In this document: piece after piece, positions 23,871 through 32,667 of the stretch
Layout of the letters: every line of letters starts with the position of its first letter
Position numbering within the stretch: the first letter of the stretch is position 1
Source of the DNA: Bacteroidales bacterium
Lineage (GTDB): Bacteria > Bacteroidota > Bacteroidia > Bacteroidales > P3
DNA length: 61,541 nucleotides
Assembly: GCA_017618625.1 (NCBI GenBank)
Contig: JAFZTV010000031.1
Span: 1-61,541 of the forward strand
Direction of reading: 5' to 3'
Program-made: the position numbers and the translations under genes
Notes under the pieces: model-generated
Database searches by the model: none
Told to the model about the DNA's origin: nothing
The model's input: the letters and a program-made list of their open reading frames with translations, nothing else

Positions 23871-25163
23871 ATGAACGATATAGAATATAAATCAGTAGCG
23901 GAGATAAAGGCTTTTCAGGAAGGGTTGCTTGCGCAGGCGCTGAGGTATCTACAGGGACATTCGCCGTACTATGGCCGCATGTTTGCTGAAAGGTCCATAG
24001 ATATCACAAAGATAACCAAGCTGGAGGACCTGCAGGCCATCCCGTTCACAGAGAAGAAAGACTTGCAGCTCTATAATGACGATTTCCGTTGCTGCCCGAA
24101 AGAGAAGATAATCGACTATATAACTACATCGGGCACTTTGGGCGACCCCGTGACTTTCGGATGTACGGAGAAAGACCTGCAGCGATTGGCCTACAACGAG
24201 CGCAAGTCGTTTCAGTGCGCAGGACTTGCTCCAGGAAACATAGTGCAACTCATGACCACGCTGGACAAGCGGTTCATGGCTGGGTTAGCCTACTTCCTCG
24301 GTATCCGCGAGCTTGGAGCCTCGGTGATACGTGTGGGCAACGGCATACCGGAACTGCAGTGGGATACAATCCGCAGGCTGCAGCCAGACACACTTATGTG
24401 TGTGCCGTCGTTCATACTGAAACTGCTGCAATACGCCGAGGAACACAGTATCGACTATCGCAGTAGCAGTGTACGTCGCATTATCGGAATAGGGGAGGGG
24501 CTTCGTGAGCAGGATTTCAGCCTAAACCTGCTGGGACGTCGCATAAAGGAGAAATGGGATGTGGATTTGTTTGCGACATATTCCTCAACCGAGATGGGGG
24601 CAACCTTCTCGGAATGTGAGTATGGTTTGGGCGGACATGTGCATCCAGAACTGATTATCGTAGAGATTATAGGAGAGGATAACAAACCTGTGGCCGACGG
24701 CGAAGTGGGCGAGATTGTTGTGACCACGCTCGGAGTGGAGGCGATGCCGCTGCTGCGCTTCCGCACAGGCGACATGGCATCCAAGCATGTGGAGCAGTGC
24801 CGCTGCGGTCGCAACTCGTACCGCCTGTCGCCGCTGGTGGGGCGCAAGAACAATATGATTAAGCTCAAGGGCACCACGCTTTATCCTCCTGCAATAAACG
24901 ATGTACTCGACAACTGCGGCTATGTGGAGAACTACTGTGTGGAGGTGCGAACGAGCGATGCCGGTACCGACGATGTGGTGGTGAAGATAAGTCTGCGCGG
25001 AGAGCAGGATTTCGACCCCGTGAAGGAGTTGAAAGACAGCTTCCGTTCGCGCATCAGGGTGGCACCGAACATCGAGGTGATGGCCGACGACGAGTTGCGC
25101 CGCATAATATTCCCGCCGAAGAGCCGCAAACCTGTGAAATTTATCGATACACGCAAACACTGA
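23871..25163 (+). CDS. Phenylacetate-CoA ligase-like AMP-forming enzyme (PaaK family)
   Basis: A 430-aa adenylate-forming ligase. Motifs are YITTSGTLGDPVTFG (P-loop-like, 85-99), YSSTEMGATFSECE (A5-like, near 238-251), LLRFRTGDMA (A7/A8-like, near 297-306) and GRKNNMIKLKGTTLYPPAI (near 324-342). PaaK enzymes activate aryl acids as CoA thioesters. Here it could activate a coumarate-type starter from the ammonia-lyase, or a fatty acid, for transfer to a carrier protein. Located 54 bp after the hydrolase and 28 bp before an acyltransferase, which supports a lipid role. Confidence 0.88.
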   Translation: MNDIEYKSVAEIKAFQEGLLAQALRYLQGHSPYYGRMFAERSIDITKITKLEDLQAIPFTEKKDLQLYNDDFRCCPKEKIIDYITTSGTLGDPVTFGCTEKDLQRLAYNERKSFQCAGLAPGNIVQLMTTLDKRFMAGLAYFLGIRELGASVIRVGNGIPELQWDTIRRLQPDTLMCVPSFILKLLQYAEEHSIDYRSSSVRRIIGIGEGLREQDFSLNLLGRRIKEKWDVDLFATYSSTEMGATFSECEYGLGGHVHPELIIVEIIGEDNKPVADGEVGEIVVTTLGVEAMPLLRFRTGDMASKHVEQCRCGRNSYRLSPLVGRKNNMIKLKGTTLYPPAINDVLDNCGYVENYCVEVRTSDAGTDDVVVKISLRGEQDFDPVKELKDSFRSRIRVAPNIEVMADDELRRIIFPPKSRKPVKFIDTRKH

Positions 25164-25191
25164 TTTCCATTTTTAACCTTTAATTTGTTCA

Positions 25192-26307
25192 ATGACCCGT
25201 TTCGACGACATACGACACTATACAGACGACGAGATGCTACAGGCACTGAAACGCATTGAGCGTTTTCAGGAACTCAAGCCTGTGGCTGCTTACGCCTTTC
25301 CCGATTTATCATACGAGCAGTTTATCGAGCTTCTCGACAGCATCACGAATACGCCTGACTTGCAGCATAGGGTGATGGTGAAAGGCATGGAAAACGTCAT
25401 AGCCAAGACTATGACCTCGTTCACCTTCTCGGGACTTGAGAATATACAGCCGGACAAGTCGTATCTCTATATCTCAAACCACCGCGACATCGTGTTGGAC
25501 GCATACCTACTTCAGTGCATACTCGACACGCATGGGATGTCAACCACCCGCATCACCTTCGGTGCGAATCTTATGAAGAACGAGTTTCTGCGTGAACTGG
25601 GTCTCTGCAACAAGATGTTCCGTACTGAGCGCGGTGGTACGGCAAAGGGATTCTATGCAGCGCTCGCGCACCTTTCGGACTATATCAATAACTCTATATT
25701 GAACGATAACGAGTCTGTCTGGATTGCCCAGCGAGGCGGTCGCACAAAGGACGGCTTCGATGTTACCGACCCTGCACTGATCAAGATGCTCGGCATGGCG
25801 TCGCCATATAGTGATCTTGTGGCGGCATACGGCAGCCTGAACATTGTGCCGCTCTCCATATCGTACGAGTGGGAGCCATGCGACAGCCTGAAGGCCATAG
25901 AGCGTTGCAAGACCGTTGACGGGAAATATGTGAAAGCCGAGAACGAAGACCTCATCAGTGTCGTGACGGGTATCACACAGCCCAAAGGTGCTGTGCATCT
26001 TTCCATCGGAAAACCTATAACTATAGAGGATTTGGTTGAGCTGCCTTCGGTGCGTAACGACTTCTGCGATGCCTTGGCTGCTATGCTCGACACCAAAATC
26101 AACGCGGGATACCATATTTCGCCGAACAACTATATCGCCTGCGACATAATGAACGGCAATGACTGTCATTCGGAAAAATATACATCGGAACAGTTCGCCG
26201 CTTTCAAAAGCCGTATGGACAGCGTTTTGAACGAAACTCCGCAGGTGGACGTAGAAAAACTGCGCAGGTATTTCCTTGAGATATACGCCTGCGCAGTGAG
26301 AAACTGA
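25192..26307 (+). CDS. Glycerol-3-phosphate/1-acylglycerol-3-phosphate O-acyltransferase-like protein
   Basis: A 371-aa PlsC/PlsB-type acyltransferase. The catalytic HX4D motif NHRDIVLD is near residues 102-109, GANLMKNEFLRELG near 122-135, and a substrate-binding FRTERGG near 142-148. WIAQRGGRTKDG corresponds to the FPEGxR block. No signal peptide; likely at the cytoplasmic face of the membrane. As last gene of the operon it probably acylates the pathway product. It is convergent with glmS, leaving 16 bp between stops. Confidence 0.85.
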   Translation: MTRFDDIRHYTDDEMLQALKRIERFQELKPVAAYAFPDLSYEQFIELLDSITNTPDLQHRVMVKGMENVIAKTMTSFTFSGLENIQPDKSYLYISNHRDIVLDAYLLQCILDTHGMSTTRITFGANLMKNEFLRELGLCNKMFRTERGGTAKGFYAALAHLSDYINNSILNDNESVWIAQRGGRTKDGFDVTDPALIKMLGMASPYSDLVAAYGSLNIVPLSISYEWEPCDSLKAIERCKTVDGKYVKAENEDLISVVTGITQPKGAVHLSIGKPITIEDLVELPSVRNDFCDALAAMLDTKINAGYHISPNNYIACDIMNGNDCHSEKYTSEQFAAFKSRMDSVLNETPQVDVEKLRRYFLEIYACAVRN

Positions 26308-26323
26308 TTCTTTTCGGGGGCTC

Positions 26324-28186
26324 TTATTCCACTGTCACGCTCTTGGCGAGATTGCGTGGTTGGTCCACATTACGCCCTTTGGCTACTGCTACATAGTACG
26401 ACAGCAGTTGCAACGGCAGAACGGCCAGCAAGGGAACGAAGCAGTCGCGTGTGTCGGGTATCACAAAACAGTAGTCGCTAAGTTCGCGTACGGTCTTGTC
26501 GCCGTCGGTGACAATGGAGATAATCTTGCCATGACGCGATTTGATTTCCTGTATGTTGCTCACTATCTTGTCGTACATTCCGCGCTTTGGGGCAATTACC
26601 ACCACGGGCATCTCCTCGTCAACGAGCGCGATGGGGCCATGTTTCATCTCGGCCGCAGGGTAGCCTTCGGCGTGGATGTAGCTTATCTCTTTCAGCTTTA
26701 GAGCTCCCTCCAATGCTACGGGAAAGTTGTAGCCGCGGCCGAGGTAGATGAAGTTCTTGCAGTAGGTGAACATCTGTGCAAAGTTGTCTATGCCTTTGTT
26801 GTTGTCCAGCGTCCACTGCATTTTTTCCGGGATGTTGTTCAGTTCATCGACCAGCATGGTGTAAATCTCGTCGCTCAGGGTCTTCTTCTCCTTGGCGATG
26901 GCGAGACCTATGAGCGACAGGGTAATCACCTGACCTGTGAAGGCTTTGGTTGATGCCACACCTATCTCGGGACCCACGTGGATGTATGTGCCGCTTTCTG
27001 CCGCCCTCGCTATCGACGAGCCGATAACGTTGCAGACTCCGTAGATGAACGCGCCGCTGTCTTTGGCGAGCTGTATTGCAGCCAGGGTGTCGGCGGTCTC
27101 GCCCGACTGCGACACGGCTATCATCACGTCGTCGGGGAATATCACGGGGTTGCGGTAGCGGAACTCCGAGGCATATTCCACCTCTACTGGTATGTGTGCC
27201 GCTTCCTCGATGAAATATTTGCCTATGAGTGCGGCGTGCCACGACGTTCCACAGGCACAGATAATGATTCGGCGGGCTTTGAGGAACTTGTCCTTGTGGT
27301 CGATTATGCCGCTTAGGATGACGTCCTTGTGGCGTTTGTCGATACGGCTGCCGATGCAGGTGCGCATGGCTTTTGGCTGCTCGAAAATCTCTTTGAGCAT
27401 GAAGTGCGGGTAGCCGCCTTTCTCCAGCTGGTCAAGACTCACTTGCAGGGTATGCAGCTGAGGCGTCTGCTGCACATTGTTCAGGTTCGTTATCTCGTAG
27501 CTTCCGTCGCGGTTCAGCACGACAATCTCTTCGTCTTTCAGATATACCACCTGGTCGGTGTATTCGATAATCGGCGTGGCGTCGCTGCCTAGGAAGAACT
27601 CTGGCGTTTCGCCGTCTTTTGTCCCTCCGATGCCCACTATCAGCGGGCTGCCCTTGCGTGCCGCTATGATACGGTTTGGATTGTTCTTGTCGAGTATCGC
27701 TATGGCGTATGCTCCCACCACGTTCTTCAGCGCCAGGTGTACGGCTCTCACGAGGTCGCATCCGTGCGATTCCTTCATGTATTCAATCAGCTCCACTAGC
27801 ACCTCCGTGTCGGTCTCGCTGTCAAACTTGTAACCGTGTTTTATCAGGACTTCCCTCAGGGTCTTGTAGTTCTCGATGATGCCGTTGTGTACCAGTGCCA
27901 GCGTCCTCGACTGCGAGTAATGCGGGTGTGCGTTCACCACGTTCGGCTCTCCATGCGTTGCCCAACGGGTGTGAGCTATGCCTATCGTTCCCGTCGTGTC
28001 CTTCTCAGCTACCGTGTCCTCCAGTGCTGAAACCTTTCCCTTCGACTTATATACCGACAGTTCGCGCTCGCCGTTTATCAGTGCGATTCCCGCGCTGTCA
28101 TATCCGCGATACTCCAATCTATGGAGTCCTTTTATCAGAATCTCGTATGCCTCTTTCGGCCCGATATATCCAACTATTCCGCACAT
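26324..28186 (-). CDS. glmS: Glutamine--fructose-6-phosphate aminotransferase (isomerizing)
   Basis: A 620-aa protein that makes glucosamine-6-phosphate, the entry step to peptidoglycan and LPS amino sugars. MCGIVGYIG places the nucleophilic Cys at position 2, exposed after Met removal. The glutaminase half (~1-250) has HTRWATHG and HNGIIENY. Two SIS domains follow (CGTSWHAALIGKYF, SQSGETADTLAAI, SYIHAEGYPAAEMKHGPIALV). The C-terminus PRNLAKSVTVE is typical. It is last in a unit with GT2, DPP and riboflavin synthase. No glmS ribozyme is expected or seen. Confidence 0.97.
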   Translation of the reverse strand: MCGIVGYIGPKEAYEILIKGLHRLEYRGYDSAGIALINGERELSVYKSKGKVSALEDTVAEKDTTGTIGIAHTRWATHGEPNVVNAHPHYSQSRTLALVHNGIIENYKTLREVLIKHGYKFDSETDTEVLVELIEYMKESHGCDLVRAVHLALKNVVGAYAIAILDKNNPNRIIAARKGSPLIVGIGGTKDGETPEFFLGSDATPIIEYTDQVVYLKDEEIVVLNRDGSYEITNLNNVQQTPQLHTLQVSLDQLEKGGYPHFMLKEIFEQPKAMRTCIGSRIDKRHKDVILSGIIDHKDKFLKARRIIICACGTSWHAALIGKYFIEEAAHIPVEVEYASEFRYRNPVIFPDDVMIAVSQSGETADTLAAIQLAKDSGAFIYGVCNVIGSSIARAAESGTYIHVGPEIGVASTKAFTGQVITLSLIGLAIAKEKKTLSDEIYTMLVDELNNIPEKMQWTLDNNKGIDNFAQMFTYCKNFIYLGRGYNFPVALEGALKLKEISYIHAEGYPAAEMKHGPIALVDEEMPVVVIAPKRGMYDKIVSNIQEIKSRHGKIISIVTDGDKTVRELSDYCFVIPDTRDCFVPLLAVLPLQLLSYYVAVAKGRNVDQPRNLAKSVTVE

Positions 28187-28216
28187 AATTTTGATGGTTG
28201 ATATTTTTGTTTGTTT

Positions 28217-28840
28217 CTATTTGCCGTTTACGACTCCCTGTTTGATATACTCCTCCAGCAATCTCTGCACATACTTTCCGAACACATCAAACTCGATGTT
28301 TACCACTGTTCCAGGCTTGAAGTTGTGGAAGTTTGTCACCTTGTAGGTGTAGGGAATTATGGCCACCGAGAACATGCCTTTCTCGCTATCGACCACCGTC
28401 AGGCTCACCCCGTTTATCGAGATGCTTCCTTTGGGCACCGTTATCGAAGGGGCGTTCTTGGCGTCGTATTCAAAGTAGAACCGCCAGCTTCCGTTGTCGT
28501 CCACCACCTTGGTGCACGTCGCCGTTTGGTCCACATGCCCTTGCACGATGTGTCCGTCAAAGCGGCCGTCCATGCGCATCGAACGTTCTACGTTCACCTC
28601 CGTACCTACCTGCCACGTGCCGAGGTTGGTCTTCAGCATGGTTTCGTCCATTGCGGTCACCACGTACTGCTTTTTCTCTTTGTCGACTTTCACCACCGTC
28701 AGGCAGCATCCGTCGTGCGCCATGCTCTGGTCTATAGCCAGCTCGTCGCCGAAAGGCACCTCCAATGTGAAGTGGTAGTTAGTGTTTTCTTTTTCTATTT
28801 TCACCACCCGCGCGGTGGTCTCTATTATTCCTGTGAACAT
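28217..28840 (-). CDS. ribE: Riboflavin synthase alpha chain
   Basis: A 207-aa riboflavin synthase with the family start MFTGIIE. Two lumazine-binding beta-barrel repeats follow (residues 1-~98 and ~99-195), with DGCCLTVV and INGVSLTVVD marking the equivalent positions of each repeat. It converts two 6,7-dimethyl-8-ribityllumazine to riboflavin. It lies 30 bp from both neighbours in a minus-strand unit. Other riboflavin genes are not in the window. Confidence 0.96.
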   Translation of the reverse strand: MFTGIIETTARVVKIEKENTNYHFTLEVPFGDELAIDQSMAHDGCCLTVVKVDKEKKQYVVTAMDETMLKTNLGTWQVGTEVNVERSMRMDGRFDGHIVQGHVDQTATCTKVVDDNGSWRFYFEYDAKNAPSITVPKGSISINGVSLTVVDSEKGMFSVAIIPYTYKVTNFHNFKPGTVVNIEFDVFGKYVQRLLEEYIKQGVVNGK

Positions 28841-28870
28841 TATTTTTTTTATTGTTGGAATTGATTGCCT

Positions 28871-30859
28871 CTATTTCAAATAATCCTCGTAGTAGTCGAA
28901 CATCTTCTTGTACAGATGAACCCTCTCTTTGCCCCTTACGTTGTGTTCGTGGTGGGGATACACGAAGTAGTCAACCTGTTTATAGTTGTTTATGCAACGC
29001 TCGATGAACTCAAGTGAGTGCTGCCACACCACCGTGTTGTCTTCGCAGCCGTGTATTATCAGCAGCTTGCCGTCGAGGTCTTTGGCTTTGTTCAGAAGCG
29101 ATGCCCGCTCATATCCCGCGGGGTTCTCCTGTGGTGTGTCCATGTAGCGTTCGCCATACATGATTTCGTACCATTTCCAATCTATAACAGGCCCGCCGGC
29201 GCATGCCACCTTGAATATCTCGGGATGGGCCAGTTTCATCTTTATAGTCATGAATCCGCCAAAGCTCCAGCCTTCCACGCCTATGCGTTCCGAATCGACG
29301 TAAGGCAGCGACTTGAGGAAATTCACTCCCTCCATCTGGTCGGCCATCTCCACCTCTCCGACCTGTCTGTGGATGCAGCTCTCAAACTCGAAACCGCGAT
29401 TGTCGGTTCCTCTGTTGTCGAGGGTGAAAACCACATATCCGTGTTGTGCCAGGAATGTGAAGTACAGGTTTGCTCCCGCCATCCAGCTGTCGGTGACAAG
29501 CTGCGAGTGGGGGCCGCCATACACATACACTATCGCCGGGTATTTCTTTCCAGCCTTCTTTCCCGGAGGCGTTATAAGTCTGTAGTACAGATCTGTCTTG
29601 CCGTCTGCGGCCTTGATGGTTCCGATGTCGAATGACGGCATGTCGTATTTTTCCAGCGGGTTCTCCGAGGTGTGCAGGGTTTTGACCGGGCCGTTGGTGC
29701 CCACGATGCGGTAGTCTGCGCGGGTGGGCATTTCCACGCTGCTCCACAAATCGACATAGTGTACGCAGTCGCTGCTCATCACTATCGTGTGCGTGCCGTA
29801 TGGTTTGTCGTTGCGGGGTTTGGTGAGGCACTCCATCTTCCCGTTTTTCAGGTTCACCTTATAGGCGTCGCGTCCTGTCGGGTTGTCTTTGTTCGCATAT
29901 ACAAAGATATTTTCTCCGTTTTTGTCGAATCCGATGAATCCCTCAACCTCAAAATTTCCCTTAGTTACCTGACGAATCACGTCTCCTTCGGTGTTGTAAA
30001 GATACAGGTGTTTATACCCGTCTCTCATCGAGAACCATAGGAACTGGTCGCCTTTCGGCGTGAATATCATTGCGTCAACGGGTTCAACGTATCTCTCGTT
30101 CTTTTCCTCAAACAGCACTTTGTCCAGCTTGCCGGTTGTCGCATCGTACCGCTCCATCCACATGCGGTTCTGCTCTCTGTTTATTTTCGCCACATATATG
30201 TATCTCTCGTCTGGGCTCCACGCTATGTTGGTCAGGTACATCTCTTTTTCCTTGACGCTCTCGTTTCGGCGTGTCTCCAGATAGATTTTCTTCAACGTTA
30301 AAGCGTTATACACTCCAATCGTGACCTCGTGGCTTTTCATTCCGGCCATGGGGTATTTTATCGGTTTTGCCTCTGCTTCGCGTGCGCTGGTGTTCACAAG
30401 CGGGTAGTCCTTCACCATGCTCTGGTCCATACGGTAGAACGCCACCCGCGTCTTTCTGGGCGACCAGAATATTCCACCGTTGATGCCGAACTCGTTGCGG
30501 TGTACGCTCTCGCCAAGCACAATGTTGTAGCCGTCGCCGTTCTCCACCAGCTTGTTATCCACATACAGGTTGCCGTCCTTTATCTCCACCCGCTTGTCCT
30601 CTTCGGGTTTCAGCATTTCCTGGTAATCTCCCAGCTGTTCCGGGGCGAGCACCTTTGTCGTCTTTCCGTCAAACACGTAGGTCTCGTTACCTCTTGTGTA
30701 CAGCACCCTCTCCGATTCGGGCTCGAATACAATGCCGTGTATCTGTCTCTGCGGATACAGGTTGTAGTCCATCAACTGTTTCCAGTCCAATACATTGCTC
30801 TGTGCTATCGCCGACGCAGCGCATAGGGTCAACGATAATATGACAAATAACTTTTTCAT
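28871..30859 (-). CDS. S9 family serine peptidase, dipeptidyl peptidase IV-like
   Basis: A 662-aa secreted peptidase with a signal peptide (MKKLFVILSLTLCAASAIAQ). A beta-propeller region (~30-410; WSPRKTRVAFYRMD, FVYANKDNPTGRDAY) precedes an alpha/beta hydrolase domain. The nucleophile is Ser532 in GWSFGGFMT. The acid is in HGCEDNTVVW and the His in YPHHEHNVRG near the C-terminus. DPP-IV enzymes remove X-Pro dipeptides in the periplasm, often to feed peptide catabolism. It is slightly shorter than the usual ~720 aa. It sits 16 bp after the GT2 gene. Confidence 0.92.
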   Translation of the reverse strand: MKKLFVILSLTLCAASAIAQSNVLDWKQLMDYNLYPQRQIHGIVFEPESERVLYTRGNETYVFDGKTTKVLAPEQLGDYQEMLKPEEDKRVEIKDGNLYVDNKLVENGDGYNIVLGESVHRNEFGINGGIFWSPRKTRVAFYRMDQSMVKDYPLVNTSAREAEAKPIKYPMAGMKSHEVTIGVYNALTLKKIYLETRRNESVKEKEMYLTNIAWSPDERYIYVAKINREQNRMWMERYDATTGKLDKVLFEEKNERYVEPVDAMIFTPKGDQFLWFSMRDGYKHLYLYNTEGDVIRQVTKGNFEVEGFIGFDKNGENIFVYANKDNPTGRDAYKVNLKNGKMECLTKPRNDKPYGTHTIVMSSDCVHYVDLWSSVEMPTRADYRIVGTNGPVKTLHTSENPLEKYDMPSFDIGTIKAADGKTDLYYRLITPPGKKAGKKYPAIVYVYGGPHSQLVTDSWMAGANLYFTFLAQHGYVVFTLDNRGTDNRGFEFESCIHRQVGEVEMADQMEGVNFLKSLPYVDSERIGVEGWSFGGFMTIKMKLAHPEIFKVACAGGPVIDWKWYEIMYGERYMDTPQENPAGYERASLLNKAKDLDGKLLIIHGCEDNTVVWQHSLEFIERCINNYKQVDYFVYPHHEHNVRGKERVHLYKKMFDYYEDYLK

Positions 30860-30875
30860 GGTTTATTTTACTTTC

Positions 30876-31601
30876 TCAATAGTTTTTCCAATTCCTGAAT
30901 CTTAGTGAGAAGACTCCGAAGAAAGCCTCCTTGAATATTTTCATGCTCATCTTGCTCTCTCCCAGCACGCGGTCGGTGAACACAATCGGTATCTCGTGTA
31001 TTTTGTACCCGAGTTTTGTGGCCGTGTATTTCATCTCAATCTGGAAGGCGTAGCCCACGAATTTCACTTTGTCGAATTTCATGCTTTCGAGCACCTTGCG
31101 GCTGTAGCACACAAAGCCTGCCGTCGCGTCATACACGTGCATCCCCGTCACCAGCCTCACATACACCGATGCGTAGTACGACATCAGCAGCCGTCCTATC
31201 GGCCAGTTGACCACGCTTATCTTTCCGTCAACATAGCGCGACCCTATTATCACGTCGCCCTTCCCCGTTTCGCAGGCCTCGAACATCCTCGGCAGGTCGT
31301 CGGGGTTGTGTGAGAAGTCCGCGTCCATCTCGCACACGTAGTCATAGCCATGCTCCAGCGCCCATTTGAATCCCGCAAGATAGGCTGTCCCGAGCCCCAT
31401 TTTCCCTTTTCGCTCCATGATGAACAGTCGCTCGCCGAACTCTCCCATCAGCCTCTTCACTATCTCGGCGGTCCCGTCGGGCGAGTTGTCTTCCACTATC
31501 AGCATGTGCGCGCCGATAGGCAGCGAGAACACCTTGCGTATGATGTTCTCGATGTTCTCTTTTTCGTTGTATGTTGGTGTAACGACTAGATATTTAGACA
31601 T
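30876..31601 (-). CDS. Polyprenol-phosphate mannosyltransferase-like GT2
   Basis: A 241-aa soluble GT-A glycosyltransferase of the dolichol/polyprenol monophosphomannose synthase group. VVTPTYNEKENIENIIRKVF is at residues 6-25, VEDNSPDGT near 36-44, and the DxD metal motif CEMDADFSHNPDDLP near 90-104. GSRYVDG and VYDATAGFVCYSRKVLE follow. It transfers a sugar from a nucleotide to a lipid carrier phosphate at the inner membrane. First gene of the GT2-DPP-ribE-glmS unit, under the well-formed promoter at 31657-31686. Confidence 0.92.
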   Translation of the reverse strand: MSKYLVVTPTYNEKENIENIIRKVFSLPIGAHMLIVEDNSPDGTAEIVKRLMGEFGERLFIMERKGKMGLGTAYLAGFKWALEHGYDYVCEMDADFSHNPDDLPRMFEACETGKGDVIIGSRYVDGKISVVNWPIGRLLMSYYASVYVRLVTGMHVYDATAGFVCYSRKVLESMKFDKVKFVGYAFQIEMKYTATKLGYKIHEIPIVFTDRVLGESKMSMKIFKEAFFGVFSLRFRNWKNY

Positions 31602-31656
31602 CTATCTCCTTTTTTTGTTGCTGTTATGCTTTGTAACGGAATCCGTATTAAGACTA

Positions 31657-31686
31657 CAAAGATACACAAAAAGTGTGAATTGCAAA
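31657..31686 (-). promoter_or_regulatory. Promoter of the GT2-DPP-ribE-glmS unit
   Basis: Reverse-strand -33 TTTG (31683-31686), an 18-bp gap and -7 TATCTTTG (31657-31664), about 55 bp before the ATG at 31601. A full consensus match. Confidence 0.75.
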
Positions 31687-31693
31687 GACCTCG

Positions 31694-32569
31694 CTATTGA
31701 CAACCTCCTTTTTTCCGGCTCAAACTCAGCGCTCCGACCAGCACCATCCAACCCAGCGTCACGCCGATGGCGTTGGCCAGCAGGTCGTTCACGTCGAATG
31801 ACCGGTACGGCAGCAAACGTTGGACAAACTCCGTCACCACGCCTGTCGCCAGGCTCCCCAGCCATATCAGCCCCAGCCTCCATGCCTTCATCGGCTTCCT
31901 GCCGCACAGCAGCCACATGAAGTAGGCGCAAAAGCAGTATATCGAGGCGTGGAACAGGTGGTCGGGACGAAGGCCGAATATCAGGTTGTCCATCGCTATT
32001 CCGCCCAGCGGCAGCCACATCGTAATCAGCAGCACCGCGAAGTAGGCCGCAGCCACATAACGCCCGCGTTTGCCCTCAAACAGCGACTTGAACCCGTTGA
32101 TGGCTCTCTGTTGTCTCATCGCCTTGACCGACCGCCTCACCCATGCGTCGCTGTTGCACATGATTCGGCTTCCGTCGGGGTGCTCCACTTCCTCCAGTAT
32201 GCCCTCGATGGCCTCCCGTCCTATACGTTCCTCTTCGCGACACGAATCGCCCCTCACCACATACATCGTCCCCTCTCTGCGTATGAAGCGCCTGAATTGG
32301 CACCGCCCATCTATCCCCACCGCCAGCACATCGAGTTGTCTCGGCTCGTAATCCGCTGTCATTGGCTTCACGCACACCCTGTCTCTGCCGCCTTTCAGCA
32401 GCGGCTCCATGCCGCTTCCTCCGTAGCGGGCAAACAGCGGCGCGCCCTCTTTGGCACACGCTCGCAGCTCTACCAGCATGACCCTGTCGTACCCTTCGGG
32501 CAGTGTCGTGAGTTCCTCGTTATGCTTCCTGCGCTTCATCTCACTTGTCTTCAATGGCGTTTCAGCCAT
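31694..32569 (-). CDS. Degenerate S24/S26 signal-peptidase-like domain fused to VanZ-like membrane domain
   Basis: A 291-aa protein. Residues ~20-135 resemble the small Bacteroidota S24/S26 peptidases: YGGSGMEPLLKGGRDRVCV, then CQFRRFIRREGTMYVVRGDSC. The catalytic Ser of the usual SM motif is Gly here (SGMEP), and the position that normally carries Lys or His in the second motif reads RRF, so it is probably not a peptidase. Residues ~165-290 have four TM segments and the VanZ-type ATGVVTEFVQRLLPYRSFDVNDLLANAIGVTLG signature. Function unknown. A start at MKRRKHNEE (32539) is possible and would avoid overlap with the 34-aa ORF. Confidence 0.75.
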   Translation of the reverse strand: MAETPLKTSEMKRRKHNEELTTLPEGYDRVMLVELRACAKEGAPLFARYGGSGMEPLLKGGRDRVCVKPMTADYEPRQLDVLAVGIDGRCQFRRFIRREGTMYVVRGDSCREEERIGREAIEGILEEVEHPDGSRIMCNSDAWVRRSVKAMRQQRAINGFKSLFEGKRGRYVAAAYFAVLLITMWLPLGGIAMDNLIFGLRPDHLFHASIYCFCAYFMWLLCGRKPMKAWRLGLIWLGSLATGVVTEFVQRLLPYRSFDVNDLLANAIGVTLGWMVLVGALSLSRKKGGCQ

Positions 32570-32655
32570 TCAATGATGGCCTGCACCAATTGATAGGCAA
32601 GCCATAGGAGAAAACCTATGGCTGCCCATTGTAATATAAACTGAACGATATACAT
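32551..32655 (-). CDS. 34-aa membrane micro-ORF downstream of hutU
   Basis: Starting 12 bp after the urocanate hydratase stop, the minus strand encodes a 34-residue peptide: MYIVQFILQW, then AAIGFLLWLAYQLVQAIIEW, ending LKRH. One predicted TM helix (about residues 4-28) is rich in Trp/Leu/Ile with a basic C-terminus, like known single-pass small membrane proteins. The ribosome binding site is weak (ATTGAAAA). It ends inside or just before the VanZ-fusion gene, suggesting translational coupling. No family recognised. Confidence 0.45.
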   Translation of the reverse strand: MYIVQFILQWAAIGFLLWLAYQLVQAIIEWLKRH

Positions 32656-32667
32656 TTTTCAATTTGC

